The position numbers and the translations under genes are program-made. A stretch of DNA of 64,000 bases from positions 3,504,001 through 3,568,000 of the forward strand of contig NZ_CP146232.1 of assembly GCF_037040815.1 (NCBI RefSeq), given 5' to 3'. Position 1 is the stretch's first letter. The number at the start of each line of letters is the position of its first letter. Source of the stretch: Pararoseomonas sp. SCSIO 73927 (GTDB lineage Bacteria; Pseudomonadota; Alphaproteobacteria; Acetobacterales; Acetobacteraceae). The notes beneath the pieces are model-generated. The model was given only the letters and a program-made list of their open reading frames with translations. It was not told the origin of the DNA and ran no database searches. Of this stretch, positions 15,889-23,837 are shown piece by piece.

Positions 15889-16098
15889 TCAGCGCCCGGT
15901 GGGGATGGAGTACCCGACCTGACGATTCGCAGGGTCCCAGCCGTAGAGCCGTGAGGGGCTCTCCTCGCGATTGGAGTCGATCCGGTTCGCCGTGCCCCGG
16001 CCATAGGGCGTGTCGAGAGAGAGGCCGCCCAGCCCCTGCCCGGCACACGCGCCGAGCGTCGCGGCCACCAGCAGCACCGCACCGATCCTCAAGCGCAT
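15889..16098 (-). CDS. Small lipoprotein, unknown function
   Basis: 69 residues. A short signal peptide ends in the lipobox LGAC (Cys18), so it is probably lipidated; the mature part (AGQGLGGLSLDTPYGRGTAN onward) is small, polar and ends in YSIPTGR. GGAGAGG lies four bases before ATG 16098, an unusually good ribosome site for this window. I recognise no domain. It lies upstream of, and on the same strand as, the L,D-transpeptidase gene, with a 152-base gap, and downstream of the DUF1127 gene. Confidence 0.65.
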   Translation of the reverse strand: MRLRIGAVLLVAATLGACAGQGLGGLSLDTPYGRGTANRIDSNREESPSRLYGWDPANRQVGYSIPTGR

Positions 16099-16304
16099 CG
16101 ATCCTCTCCGCCTCCTCTGGGATTCGGAGTGGCAGCCTACCTGTTCCCGGCGAGATGCGGAGCGGGCTTGCAGGGCGCAGGACCCCGAAAACAGCGCCGG
16201 CCCGCCGCGGCGCCTCGAGGGGGGAGGCAGCGCCGGGCGGGCCGGGCATCGGAACGGCGCGGTCGGGGGGAAATCGCCGTCCCGGTACTCGTTGGAAGCG
16301 GCCG

Positions 16305-16661
16305 TCAGGCGGCGGCGCGCTTCCGGAAACGGTCGTTCGCAGCGGCCGGGGCCGCCGCGGCCTTCGGGGCCTCCACGCCGCGCGCGGGCATGTCGCCGGC
16401 CAGCACGAAGGGGATCTCGGCGCGGGTCAGGCCGATATCGGCCAGCTCGCGGTCCGTCAGGGCGCGCAGCTCCGCCTCGGCACGGCGGCGCTGCATCCAG
16501 CCGGCGAAGCCGGCGAGCAGGCGCTGCAGCCCGGAAGCGAGGACGGCGTTCCGGGCCTCGTTGGCCTGACGCAGAAGCTCGATGTCGCTCAGCTGACGGA
16601 TGTTGGCGGGGTAGGGCATCATCGGCGCGGGGTGCTGCACCTGGGAGATGCGGGGGTTCAT
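16305..16661 (-). CDS. DUF1127-domain protein
   Basis: 118 residues from ATG 16661. Residues 50-90 hold the DUF1127 (YjiS-like) signature LAGFAGWMQRRRAEAELRAL followed by TDRELADIGLTRAEIPFVL. Short DUF1127 proteins of alphaproteobacteria bind RNA and affect phosphate and carbon metabolism and sRNA turnover; this longer form adds an N-terminal segment (MNPRISQVQHPAPMMPYPAN) and an Ala/Pro/Arg tail. It is divergent from the aminopeptidase gene across about 160 bases that look promoter-rich (less GC, with CAATATGGG and GTTAACG stretches), though I cannot fix exact elements. Confidence 0.82.
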   Translation of the reverse strand: MNPRISQVQHPAPMMPYPANIRQLSDIELLRQANEARNAVLASGLQRLLAGFAGWMQRRRAEAELRALTDRELADIGLTRAEIPFVLAGDMPARGVEAPKAAAAPAAANDRFRKRAAA

Positions 16662-16822
16662 GATTGTCGTCCGTTGATCGATGGCACCGGCAGGTCGCCC
16701 TTGCGACCCAGCCCCGGAATGCCTTCGGTGGAGGCAATATGGGCTTAGGAAGCGGGCAAATGGCGCGTTGTTCATGTGGCTGAGCCATGCGCCTAACGCA
16801 TGGAAATCTGGGGAAACATGTC

Positions 16823-18610
16823 GTGGTTAACGAACTGGTGACAAACCTGCCGCAAAATCGCCTCGGTGAGTTGCGCGCCGAGATCGCGCGCGCCGGGGTG
16901 GACGGCCTCATTATCCCACGCGCGGACGAGTTCCTGGGCGAGTACGTTCCCCCTTCAGGCGAGCGCCTGGCGTGGATCACCGGCTTCACCGGCTCGGCCG
17001 GCCTCGCGATCGTCCTGCCGGATCGCGCCGCCGTCTTCACCGACGGCCGCTACACCACGCAGGTCGCGCAACAGACCGACCCCACCCTCTGGGAACGGCG
17101 CCATTTGATCGAGGAGCCCCCGGCCGCCTGGCTGAAGGCGCACGCCGCCGGCAAGCGCATCGGCTACGACCCATGGCTGCACCCGGGGGCCGCGCTGGAC
17201 CGCCTCGCCGCTTCTGGCGCCACCCTCGTCCCGCTTCCCGCCAACCCGCTGGACGTGATCTGGAAGGACCGCCCCGCCGCCCCCACCGCGCCCGCCGAGC
17301 CCTGGCCGGAGGAATTCGCCGGCCGCTCCTCCGCGGAGAAGCGCGAGACCGTCGCCGCCGCCCTGCGGGAAGCCGGGCAGGACGCGGTGGTGCTCGCCGA
17401 TGCTCATTCCGTCGCTTGGCTGCTGAACATGCGCGGCGGCGACCTGGACCACACGCCGCTGGCGCTCGCCTTCGCAATCCTGGACGCGGAAGGGGCCGTC
17501 ACTCTCTTCATGGACCCCGCCAAGGCCGGCCCCGCCCTGCGGGAGGCCCTGGGCAATGCCGTCACCATTCGGCCGCGTGACACCCTGCCCGCGGCGCTGG
17601 CCGCGTTGAAGGGCACGACCGTCCGCCTGGACCCGGAGGCGACGCCCGCATGGTTCGGGCAGGCGCTCGCGGGGGCCGGCGCCACCGTCTCCCCCGGCAC
17701 CGACCCCGTCCGCCTGCCCCGCGCCTGCAAGACGGAAGCGGAGCGGACCGGCGCCCGCGCCGCGCATCGCCGCGACGCAAGGCCGATGATCCGCTTCCTC
17801 GCCTGGTTCGCGCGCGGGGCCCGGCACGGCGAGCTGACGGAAATGGCGGCCGCCGACCAGCTCCTCGCCTTCCGCCGCATGGAGGACCGATTCCGGGCGG
17901 AGTCCTTCCCCGCCATCGCCGGCGCGGGGGACCACGGCGCGATCATCCACTACCGCGCCACCGAGGCCAGCAACCGGACGATCCACCCGGACGAGCCCTT
18001 CCTGATCGACAGCGGCGCCCAGTACCTGGACGGCACGACGGACATTACCCGCACCCTCTGGACCGGCCCGGGCACACCGCCGGCGGAGCTGCGCACCCGC
18101 TACACCCTGGTGCTGCGCGGCATGATCGCCCTCGCCGCCACCCGCTTCCCGGAGGGCGTGGCCGGCCCGCACCTCGACGCCATCGCCCGCCGCCCGCTCT
18201 GGGAGGCAGGGCTGGACTACGACCACGGCACCGGCCACGGCGTCGGCGCCTTCCTCTCCGTGCATGAGGGGCCGGCCGCCTTCTCCCGCAGCGCCGCGGT
18301 CGTCCCGCTGAAGGAAGGGATGATCCTCTCCGACGAACCAGGCTTCTACCTGCCCGGCGCCTACGGCATCCGGCTGGAGAACCTGCTGCTGGTGCGCCCC
18401 GTGGCCGCCGCCGCCGGCCCGAAGCGCTGGCTGCACTTCGAGACTCTCACCCTCGTTCCCTTCGACCGCGATCTGATCGACGCCGGCGCGCTCGACCGCA
18501 CGGAGCGCGCCTGGCTGGACGCCTATCACGCCCGCATCCTGGTGGAGGTCGGCCCGACGCTCGACGGGCCGACGGCGGAATGGCTGCGGGCGGCCTGCGC
18601 GCCGCTGTGA
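16823..18610 (+). CDS. pepP: Xaa-Pro aminopeptidase (aminopeptidase P, M24B)
   Basis: 595 residues, matching the three-domain aminopeptidase P of the eukaryotic-like XPNPEP1 size, which removes an N-terminal residue preceding proline. Two creatinase-like N-terminal domains (RADEFLGEYVPPSGERLAWI; then about 165-300) precede the pita-bread domain. Its metal ligands are visible: two Asp in FLIDSGAQYLDGTTDITRT (cited in part: DSGAQYLDGTTD), His in GTGHGVGAF, Glu in SDEPGFYLPGAYG and Glu in RLENLLLV. A second active-site His lies in YRATEASN upstream (HYRA). GTG 16823 follows GGGGAAA by six bases; ATG 16787 in the same frame would add 12 residues. SDR gene converges after 6 bases. Confidence 0.93.
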   Translation: MVNELVTNLPQNRLGELRAEIARAGVDGLIIPRADEFLGEYVPPSGERLAWITGFTGSAGLAIVLPDRAAVFTDGRYTTQVAQQTDPTLWERRHLIEEPPAAWLKAHAAGKRIGYDPWLHPGAALDRLAASGATLVPLPANPLDVIWKDRPAAPTAPAEPWPEEFAGRSSAEKRETVAAALREAGQDAVVLADAHSVAWLLNMRGGDLDHTPLALAFAILDAEGAVTLFMDPAKAGPALREALGNAVTIRPRDTLPAALAALKGTTVRLDPEATPAWFGQALAGAGATVSPGTDPVRLPRACKTEAERTGARAAHRRDARPMIRFLAWFARGARHGELTEMAAADQLLAFRRMEDRFRAESFPAIAGAGDHGAIIHYRATEASNRTIHPDEPFLIDSGAQYLDGTTDITRTLWTGPGTPPAELRTRYTLVLRGMIALAATRFPEGVAGPHLDAIARRPLWEAGLDYDHGTGHGVGAFLSVHEGPAAFSRSAAVVPLKEGMILSDEPGFYLPGAYGIRLENLLLVRPVAAAAGPKRWLHFETLTLVPFDRDLIDAGALDRTERAWLDAYHARILVEVGPTLDGPTAEWLRAACAPL

Positions 18611-18616
18611 GGGGCG

Positions 18617-19363
18617 CTAGGTCTCCCCGCCGCCGTTCACCGCCAGCATCTGGCCGTTGACGTAGCCGCCGCCCTCGCCGACGAGCATCCGCACCACCGC
18701 CGCCACCTCGGCGGGGGTGCCCATGCGGCCGAGCGGCACCTTGGCGACGTAGCCGTGGCGGTTGGTCTGCACGCCCGGCTCGTCGTCATCCGCCGCGATC
18801 GGGCCGGGGGAGATGGCGTTCACCGCGATCCCCTTCGGCCCGAACTCCTTCGCCAGCGCCTTGGTCAGCCCCCAGACCCCGTGCTTGGCGACGGAGACGG
18901 GCGCGCGGCCGGCATAGCCGTGAATGGCGTTCATCCCCGTGAAGCTGACGATGCGGCCCCAGCCGCGCTCCACCATTCCCGGCAGCACGGCCTGGGCGAG
19001 CCAGACGGAGGCCTCCAGGTCCACCGCCATCACGCGGGCCCAGTCCTCCGCCGTGATCTCCAGGAAGGGCTTGAGGGGGCGCAGCGCGGCGTTGTTCACC
19101 AGCACGTCCACGGAGCCCATCCCGGCCAGCGCCTCGGCGGCGATGCGCGCGCACTCCTCGCGCCGGCCCACATCGCCCATGGCCACCAGCGCCCGCACGC
19201 CGAAACCCCGCACCTCCTCCGCCACCGCTTCGGCCGCCGCGCGGTCGGAGGAGCCGTTGACGACAATGTCGAAGCCGTCCGCCGCCAACCCGATGGCGAT
19301 GGCGCGCCCGATATTGCGCCCCGCGCCGGTGATGAGCGCGGTCCTGCGGGCAATCGTGTTCAT
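18617..19363 (-). CDS. SDR-family protein lacking the catalytic N-S-Y residues
   Basis: 248 residues with the classical short-chain dehydrogenase fold: NAD(P)-binding TGAGRNIGRAIAIGL (11-25), DVLVNNAALRP (about 85-95) and the C-terminal NGQMLAVNGGGET. In a canonical SDR the tetrad is Asn-Ser-Tyr-Lys. Aligned with FabG, the region GRIVSFTGMNAIHGYAGRAP continues into VSVAKHG: the Ser position is Gly, the Tyr position is Val, and only Lys remains; the helix-4 Asn position reads Asp (VMAVDLEA). I have seen similar GRAPVS-AKHG sequences in other alphaproteobacterial SDRs, so this may be a conserved divergent subfamily rather than a decayed gene. Real activity is doubtful or non-canonical. Start ATG 19363. 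Confidence 0.82.
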   Translation of the reverse strand: MNTIARRTALITGAGRNIGRAIAIGLAADGFDIVVNGSSDRAAAEAVAEEVRGFGVRALVAMGDVGRREECARIAAEALAGMGSVDVLVNNAALRPLKPFLEITAEDWARVMAVDLEASVWLAQAVLPGMVERGWGRIVSFTGMNAIHGYAGRAPVSVAKHGVWGLTKALAKEFGPKGIAVNAISPGPIAADDDEPGVQTNRHGYVAKVPLGRMGTPAEVAAVVRMLVGEGGGYVNGQMLAVNGGGET

Positions 19364-19440
19364 TCCCGGTCGTCCTCTGGTTCTTCTTCGCGGACTCCAT
19401 CCCTAGCACCGGCCGGCCAGCCTGGCACGGCGGCGGCCGG

Positions 19441-19468
19441 TAGCAGGCAGGGGGTAGCAGGCAGGGGG
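19441..19468. repeat. Two tandem 14-base repeats
   Basis: TAGCAGGCAGGGGG occurs twice in a row at 19441-19454 and 19455-19468, in the 286-base gap between the SDR gene and the double-glycine protein gene. Purpose unknown; it may be replication slippage. Confidence 0.5.
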
Positions 19469-19649
19469 CGGGGGCGAGGCGCGCACCCTGCCGCACTCCG
19501 CCCGGGCCGGCCCTGGGCCTGTCTCTGGCGCCTGCCCGGCCGGCGGCGCCGCCCCGAATCATCGTTGTTGCGGCGGAAAGGCATGACCCGGTACGAAAGT
19601 CCCGTCGTCCGCCGTTCGGCGCGGCCACCACGCACACCCGGAGGCGATG

Positions 19650-19958
19650 ATGTCGGACAAGAAGGAAGGCCCGCAGCGGCTCGGCCCGGACGAGCTGAAC
19701 CAGGTCACGGGCGGAGGCTCGGGGATCGCGGGAAGCGGCTTCAACTACCAGCAGCTCGCGGACACGATGGGACAGGGCACGGCCACGACCGAGGCCTCGC
19801 TGCACGCCTTCTCCCAGACCATGGACACTGGTTCCGCCGCGGACATGATAAAGCTGCAGAACATGACGCAGCAGTGGAACATGGCCGTGGACCTGCAGTC
19901 GAACACGATCAAGATGATCGGTGACTCGCTGAAGGGCATCGTGAGCAAGATCGGCTGA
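19650..19958 (+). CDS. Double-glycine-leader protein with type III needle-like domain
   Basis: 102 residues. Residues 11-22, LGPDELNQVTGG, fit the double-glycine export leader exactly (L at -12, E -8, L -7, V -4, G -2, G -1), the signal removed by C39-peptidase ABC exporters of bacteriocins. The mature 80 residues are Gly/Ser/Thr/Gln rich, then residues 69-101 (LQNMTQQWNMAVDLQSNTIK, then ending KGIVSKI) align without gaps to the C-terminal helix of type III needle subunits such as PscF (LQ-x5-W ... N-S-T ... GI-x2-KI, recalled from memory). ATG 19650 is five bases after GGAGG; an ATG at 19647 is too close. No C39 exporter or type III genes lie in the window. Confidence 0.72.
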   Translation: MSDKKEGPQRLGPDELNQVTGGGSGIAGSGFNYQQLADTMGQGTATTEASLHAFSQTMDTGSAADMIKLQNMTQQWNMAVDLQSNTIKMIGDSLKGIVSKIG

Positions 19959-20061
19959 TCGCTTGCCATGGCAGCACCGCATCTCCGGCCTGGGTGACGC
20001 GAAGAAGTGCTGTAGCATCCCACCCGAGGGCGCCGCGAAAGACGCCCCGGGAGAAACGACC

Positions 20062-21033
20062 ATGCAGAGGCGGACCATCCTCCGCGCCGCGGCACTGCCG
20101 GCGATCCTCGCCGCGCCCGCCGTTCAGGCACAACGCAGCTTCGCCACCCGCCCGATCCGCATCATCGTCGGCGTCGCGCCGGGCATCGGCACCATCGACC
20201 TCACCGGCCGCGCCGTGGCGGAACCGATGGCGGAGGCGCTGGGCCAGCCCGTGGTGGTGGAGAACCGCCCCGGCGCCGGCGGCATCATCGCGGCGGAGGC
20301 AGCGGCGCGCGCCGCGCCCGATGGCCACACCCTTTTCCTCGGCGGAGCGGACACGGTGGTGCACGCCTTCCTGCTCGCGGACCGGCAGCCGCTGGACCCG
20401 TTCAGGGACTTCACCCCCGTCTCCCGCGCCACGAAGGACCACTGGCTCGTCGTCGCCACCCCCTCCCTCGGCGTGAGCACGCTCGGCGAGCTGGCCGCCG
20501 CGGGGAAGAGCAGGGCAGGGGAGCTGAACCACGCCTCCTTCGGCCCGGGCACCGTCTTCCACCTCGTGCAGTCCCGCCTGGCCCAGCGCCTCGGCTTCGA
20601 GGCGGTCCACGTGCCCTATCGCGGCGACTACACCTCGGACGTGCTGGCCGGCCGCATCTCCTACCTCGTCCAGCCCTCGGCCCTGCTGCTGCCGCACGTG
20701 CAGGCGGGCAAGCTTAAGGCCCTGGCCACCCTGTCCCCCGGGCGCCTGCCGCAGATGCCGGACGTGCCGACGGTGGCGGAGGCGGGCTACCCCGACCTCG
20801 GCTTCAACATGGGCATCATCCTCTGGGCCCCGGGCGGCACCCCGCCCGACATCGTGGGGCAGGTGAACGCCGCCTATGCCCGCGCCGCGGCGGCGCCCGC
20901 CGTGCGGTCCCGCCTGGGCGACCTCTCCCTGGAGACGGTCGGCGGCTCCGTGGCGGAGGCGCAGGACTATACCCGCTGGTTCGTCGGCTTCGTGGACGAC
21001 CTGCGGGAGAAGGTGCTGGGGCGCGCGCGCTGA
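20062..21033 (+). CDS. TctC/Bug-family periplasmic substrate-binding protein
   Basis: 323 residues with a signal peptide (MQRRTILRAAALPAILAAPA, cut near VQAQ; it could be read as Tat-like). The mature part matches the Bug family, extracytoplasmic receptors of tripartite tricarboxylate transporters: RPIRIIVGVAPGIGTIDLTG (start), VVVENRPGAGGIIAAEAAAR (typical NRPGAGG motif), VPYRGDYTSDVLAGRISYLV, KLKALATLSPGRLPQMPDVP and the late FNMGIILWAPGGTPPDIV. The membrane subunits TctA/TctB are absent nearby, as is usual for the many orphan Bug proteins of this order. GGGAGAAACG precedes ATG 20062. The ligand (a carboxylate or amino acid) is not predictable. Confidence 0.88.
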   Translation: MQRRTILRAAALPAILAAPAVQAQRSFATRPIRIIVGVAPGIGTIDLTGRAVAEPMAEALGQPVVVENRPGAGGIIAAEAAARAAPDGHTLFLGGADTVVHAFLLADRQPLDPFRDFTPVSRATKDHWLVVATPSLGVSTLGELAAAGKSRAGELNHASFGPGTVFHLVQSRLAQRLGFEAVHVPYRGDYTSDVLAGRISYLVQPSALLLPHVQAGKLKALATLSPGRLPQMPDVPTVAEAGYPDLGFNMGIILWAPGGTPPDIVGQVNAAYARAAAAPAVRSRLGDLSLETVGGSVAEAQDYTRWFVGFVDDLREKVLGRAR

Positions 21034-21118
21034 GCAGCGAAACGCTCTCTGTCACGAACCCGTTACCCGGCCGGGCGGGCGCGTTACTTCCGGGGAGGGA
21101 ACGGCTATCCCTGGTGGC

Positions 21119-21826
21119 ATGAGACGCTCCAGCAAGATCGCTCTCACCCTGGTCGTCGGAGCCGGCCTGGGTGCCGGTGCCTTCGCTGCCCTCTCGGGTA
21201 ACTCCGACGAGGAGGGTGTCCTCACCTCCGAGGCCGCCTGCGTCGAACGGCTGGGCGGCAACGCTGCGGCCGAGTGCGGCGAGGTCTTCCGCAGCGCCGT
21301 TTACGAGCACGCCCGCACCGCCCCGCGCTACGCCTCCGCGGAGGAGTGCCAACAGGCCACGGGCGGGGATTGCACGGGCATCGGCGGCTCCAAATCGGCC
21401 GGGGCCACCGCCGCCTCCCTCTTCATCCCCGCCATGGCCGGGGTGATGATCGGGCGCATGATGGCGGATGGCACGCGCGGCGCCATGCCCGTCTATGCCG
21501 GCGCGGCACCCCCGCCCGGCGCCTGCCCACCGGGCGTGGCGGGGCAGCCGGGGTGCCCACCGGCCCAGTCCTCGCGCGGCTCCGGCACCAGCAGCGGCGG
21601 CGGCGGCCGCGCCTACTGGTACTCCGGCACGAGCTATGCGGGCACCAGCGAGGCCGCGGGGCGCGGCGGCTTCCGCGCCGCCTCCGCCACCACGGAAGGC
21701 GGCACCATGCTGGCCCGCAGCGCGGGCACGGCCTCGGGCACCTCCGCCTATTACGGCGGGCGCACCGCCAGCCGCTCCGGCGGGTTGGGCTTCTCCGCCT
21801 CGGCGCACTCGAGCAGCGGCTCTTGA
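21119..21826 (+). CDS. YgiB/YjfM-like DUF1190 protein
   Basis: 235 residues. After an N-terminal hydrophobic anchor (about 6-24) come features shared with E. coli YgiB/YjfM (DUF1190): paired cysteine segments ACVERLGGNAAAEC and ASAEECQQATGGDC with TAPRYAS between them, then FIPAMAGVMIGRMM, and a Ser/Gly-rich tail with GRGGF and GTSAYYGG. No lipobox Cys is seen, unlike some homologues. ATG 21119 is used; the ribosome site is weak. The stop overlaps the TTG start of the YgiC-like ATP-grasp gene (TTGA), so the two are coupled just like ygiB-ygiC. Family function is unknown; it is linked to envelope stress by context. Confidence 0.8.
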   Translation: MRRSSKIALTLVVGAGLGAGAFAALSGNSDEEGVLTSEAACVERLGGNAAAECGEVFRSAVYEHARTAPRYASAEECQQATGGDCTGIGGSKSAGATAASLFIPAMAGVMIGRMMADGTRGAMPVYAGAAPPPGACPPGVAGQPGCPPAQSSRGSGTSSGGGGRAYWYSGTSYAGTSEAAGRGGFRAASATTEGGTMLARSAGTASGTSAYYGGRTASRSGGLGFSASAHSSSGS

Positions 21827-22992
21827 TCCGGCGGCCCGGCCGGGAGCGGCCGGACTGGCGGGACCGCCTCGCCTCCATCGGTCTGGACTACCACTCGGAC
21901 GGCAGGGAGCCGGTGCCGGGCGGGGAGGGCGGCCTCTGGTGGCATGAGGCCGACCACTACGAGCTGACCGAGGCCGAGGTGGACGCGCTGGACGACGCCA
22001 CTGCCGCCCTGCACGCCCTTTGCCTCGCCGCCGTCGACCACCTGGTACGGCGGGAGCCCCACCGCCTGACGGCCGAGTTCGGCATGTCCGACTGGATGGC
22101 GGACTACGCCGCCCGGTCCTGGCTGCGCGGCGACCCGGCGCTGATGGGCCGCATGGACCTGGCCTGGGACCCCGCCGCCGGCCCGCCCAAGATGCTGGAG
22201 TACAACGCCGACACCCCGACGCTGGCGATCGAGACGGCCCTGGCCCAGTGGTTCTGGCTGGAGGAGACGGGGTCCGGCGCGGACCAGTTCAACTCCCTGC
22301 ACGAGGCCCTGCTGGACGGCTTCCGCGCCCTGGCCCCGCGCATGGGCGGCCGGGGCATGCACTTCGCCGCCTTCCCCGACGCGCCGGAGGAATGGGCCCA
22401 CTCTACCTACTTCCGGGACGTGGCGGAGCAGGCGGGCATCCCGACCCGCCCTATCCCCATCCCGGAAATCCGCTGGAACGACGCGGCGGGCGAGTTCCGG
22501 GACGAGGAGGAGAACCGCATCCTCTTCCTCCACAAGCTCTACCCATGGGAGTGGGTGGCCACCGACGAGTTCGGCCCCTTCTTCGCCCGCGACACGGCGG
22601 CCGTGGTCGAGCCGCCCTGGAAGGCGATCCTCAGCCACAAGGCGATCCTGCCCCTGCTATGGAGGCTGAACCCCGGCCATCCCAACCTGCTGGAAGCCTA
22701 TAATGGCCCCGCCCCCGCCACCGGGGAATGGGTGGAGAAGCCCGCCCTGGGCCGGGAAGGCGCGAACATCCGCATGAAGCGCGACGGCACGGTCACGAAC
22801 ATGACCGGCGGCACCTACGGGGACGGGCCGGTGATCAGCCAGCGCCGCGCGCCCCTCTACGCTCAGGAGGGGTGGAACACCGTCATCGGTTCCTGGATTG
22901 CGGCGGACCGCGCCTGCGGGATCATCTTCCGCGAGGCGCGCAGCGCGGTGGTGCGGGAGAACAGCCGGGTCCTGCCCCACCTGTTCCGGTAG
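21823..22992 (+). CDS. YgiC/YjfC-like glutathionylspermidine synthase-family ATP-grasp
   Basis: 389 residues, matching the C-terminal ATP-grasp (amide-forming) domain of glutathionylspermidine synthase, as found alone in E. coli YgiC/YjfC. Shared segments: RPDWRDRLASIGLDYHSDG, LAWDPAAGPPKMLEYNADTP, GSGADQFNSLHEALLDGF, LFLHKLYPWEWVATDEFG, ILPLLWRLNPGHPNLLEAY, and REGANIRMKRDGTV with the ATP-binding pattern. The natural substrate of the stand-alone form is unproven. TTG 21823 overlaps the upstream stop codon (TTGA), and the frame gives the expected length (E. coli YgiC 386). It ends three bases before the convergent LysE gene. Confidence 0.88.
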   Translation: MIRRPGRERPDWRDRLASIGLDYHSDGREPVPGGEGGLWWHEADHYELTEAEVDALDDATAALHALCLAAVDHLVRREPHRLTAEFGMSDWMADYAARSWLRGDPALMGRMDLAWDPAAGPPKMLEYNADTPTLAIETALAQWFWLEETGSGADQFNSLHEALLDGFRALAPRMGGRGMHFAAFPDAPEEWAHSTYFRDVAEQAGIPTRPIPIPEIRWNDAAGEFRDEEENRILFLHKLYPWEWVATDEFGPFFARDTAAVVEPPWKAILSHKAILPLLWRLNPGHPNLLEAYNGPAPATGEWVEKPALGREGANIRMKRDGTVTNMTGGTYGDGPVISQRRAPLYAQEGWNTVIGSWIAADRACGIIFREARSAVVRENSRVLPHLFR

Positions 22993-22995
22993 GGC

Positions 22996-23628
22996 TCAGC
23001 TCCGTCCGGCCACGAGCCGCGCGCCGAGCCCGAGGAAGATCACCCCAGCCGCCCCGTGCAGCCATCGCGCCGCGCGGGCGGAGCGGGAAAGGCGCGCGGC
23101 GGCCCCGGCCGCGCCCGCGATCACCGCCGCGAAGACCGGCACGGAGAGCAGGGGCAGGATCGGCCCGAGGAGGAGCATCTGCACCCATTCCGGCGCCCGC
23201 CCCGGCGAGGCGTCCACGAATTGCGGCAGGAAGGCGAGGAAGAACAGGGCCACCTTCGGGTTTGTGAGGTTCGTCAGCATGCCCTGCAGCACCACGCGCC
23301 GTGCGGCCGAGGCGGGCCCCGCGACCGGCGTGCCGGCCCATGCCGCGCGGAGCGATGCCACCCCCAGCCACAGCAGGTAGGCGCCGCCCGCCAGCCGCAG
23401 CACCGTGAACAGCGCCGGCTCCGCCGCCAGCAGCGCCGCCACGCCGAGCGCGGCCAGCAGGATGTGCACCATGGCCCCGCACCAGATCCCGACCGTGGCG
23501 GCCCAGCCCTGGCGCCTGCCGCCCGCGAGGGTCTGCCCAAGCACGAACATCATGTCCGGCCCCGGCGAGAGCACCACCACGATGCCGGCCAGGGTACAGG
23601 CGAGGAGGAGGGCGGGATCGACGGGCAT
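22996..23628 (-). CDS. LysE/RhtB-family exporter
   Basis: 210 residues with six hydrophobic segments. The N-terminal LysE signature is LACTLAGIVVVLSPGPDMMF (about 8-27), followed by LGQTLAGGRRQGWAATVGIW. The helix-4 segment is MLTNLTNPKVALFFLAFLPQF, shown here in part as TNPKVALFF. Length and pattern match RhtB/LysE amino acid or peptide-metabolite exporters. ATG 23628 is preferred over a start 24 bases upstream because the signature then falls at the usual distance from the N-terminus. Divergent from the MFS gene. Substrate not predictable. Confidence 0.88.
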   Translation of the reverse strand: MPVDPALLLACTLAGIVVVLSPGPDMMFVLGQTLAGGRRQGWAATVGIWCGAMVHILLAALGVAALLAAEPALFTVLRLAGGAYLLWLGVASLRAAWAGTPVAGPASAARRVVLQGMLTNLTNPKVALFFLAFLPQFVDASPGRAPEWVQMLLLGPILPLLSVPVFAAVIAGAAGAAARLSRSARAARWLHGAAGVIFLGLGARLVAGRS

Positions 23629-23765
23629 GGGCGATCGTTGGCACCGCCCCACCCCGGCGTCGAACGACTAATCCTGAAGCCCGGCATCAGCGCCCGTGAT
23701 GCCCCCGGCCCGCCGATTGGGCATGGCAAGGCTTCCGTATCCGTGATGGTAGCCCCCATGCTGCG

Positions 23766-23779
23766 ACGCAATATTGCGT
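23766..23779. promoter_or_regulatory. Perfect 14-bp palindrome upstream of the MFS gene
   Basis: ACGCAATATTGCGT is a perfect dyad 58 bases before ATG 23838, within the 209-base gap between divergent LysE and MFS genes. A perfect AT-centred palindrome in a 70% GC background is a likely binding site for a dimeric regulator. The cognate regulator is not identifiable here. Confidence 0.45.
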
Positions 23780-23837
23780 GGCAGACCCGCCGCGCGAAAG
23801 CTTCCGCCCGGCGCCCCAGAGTTCACGGAAGACTTCG

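Noticed and set aside
21823..22992. Full bifunctional glutathionylspermidine synthetase/amidase
   Set aside because: Only the ATP-grasp half is present; the CHAP amidase half is missing, so it is the YgiC-type stand-alone form.
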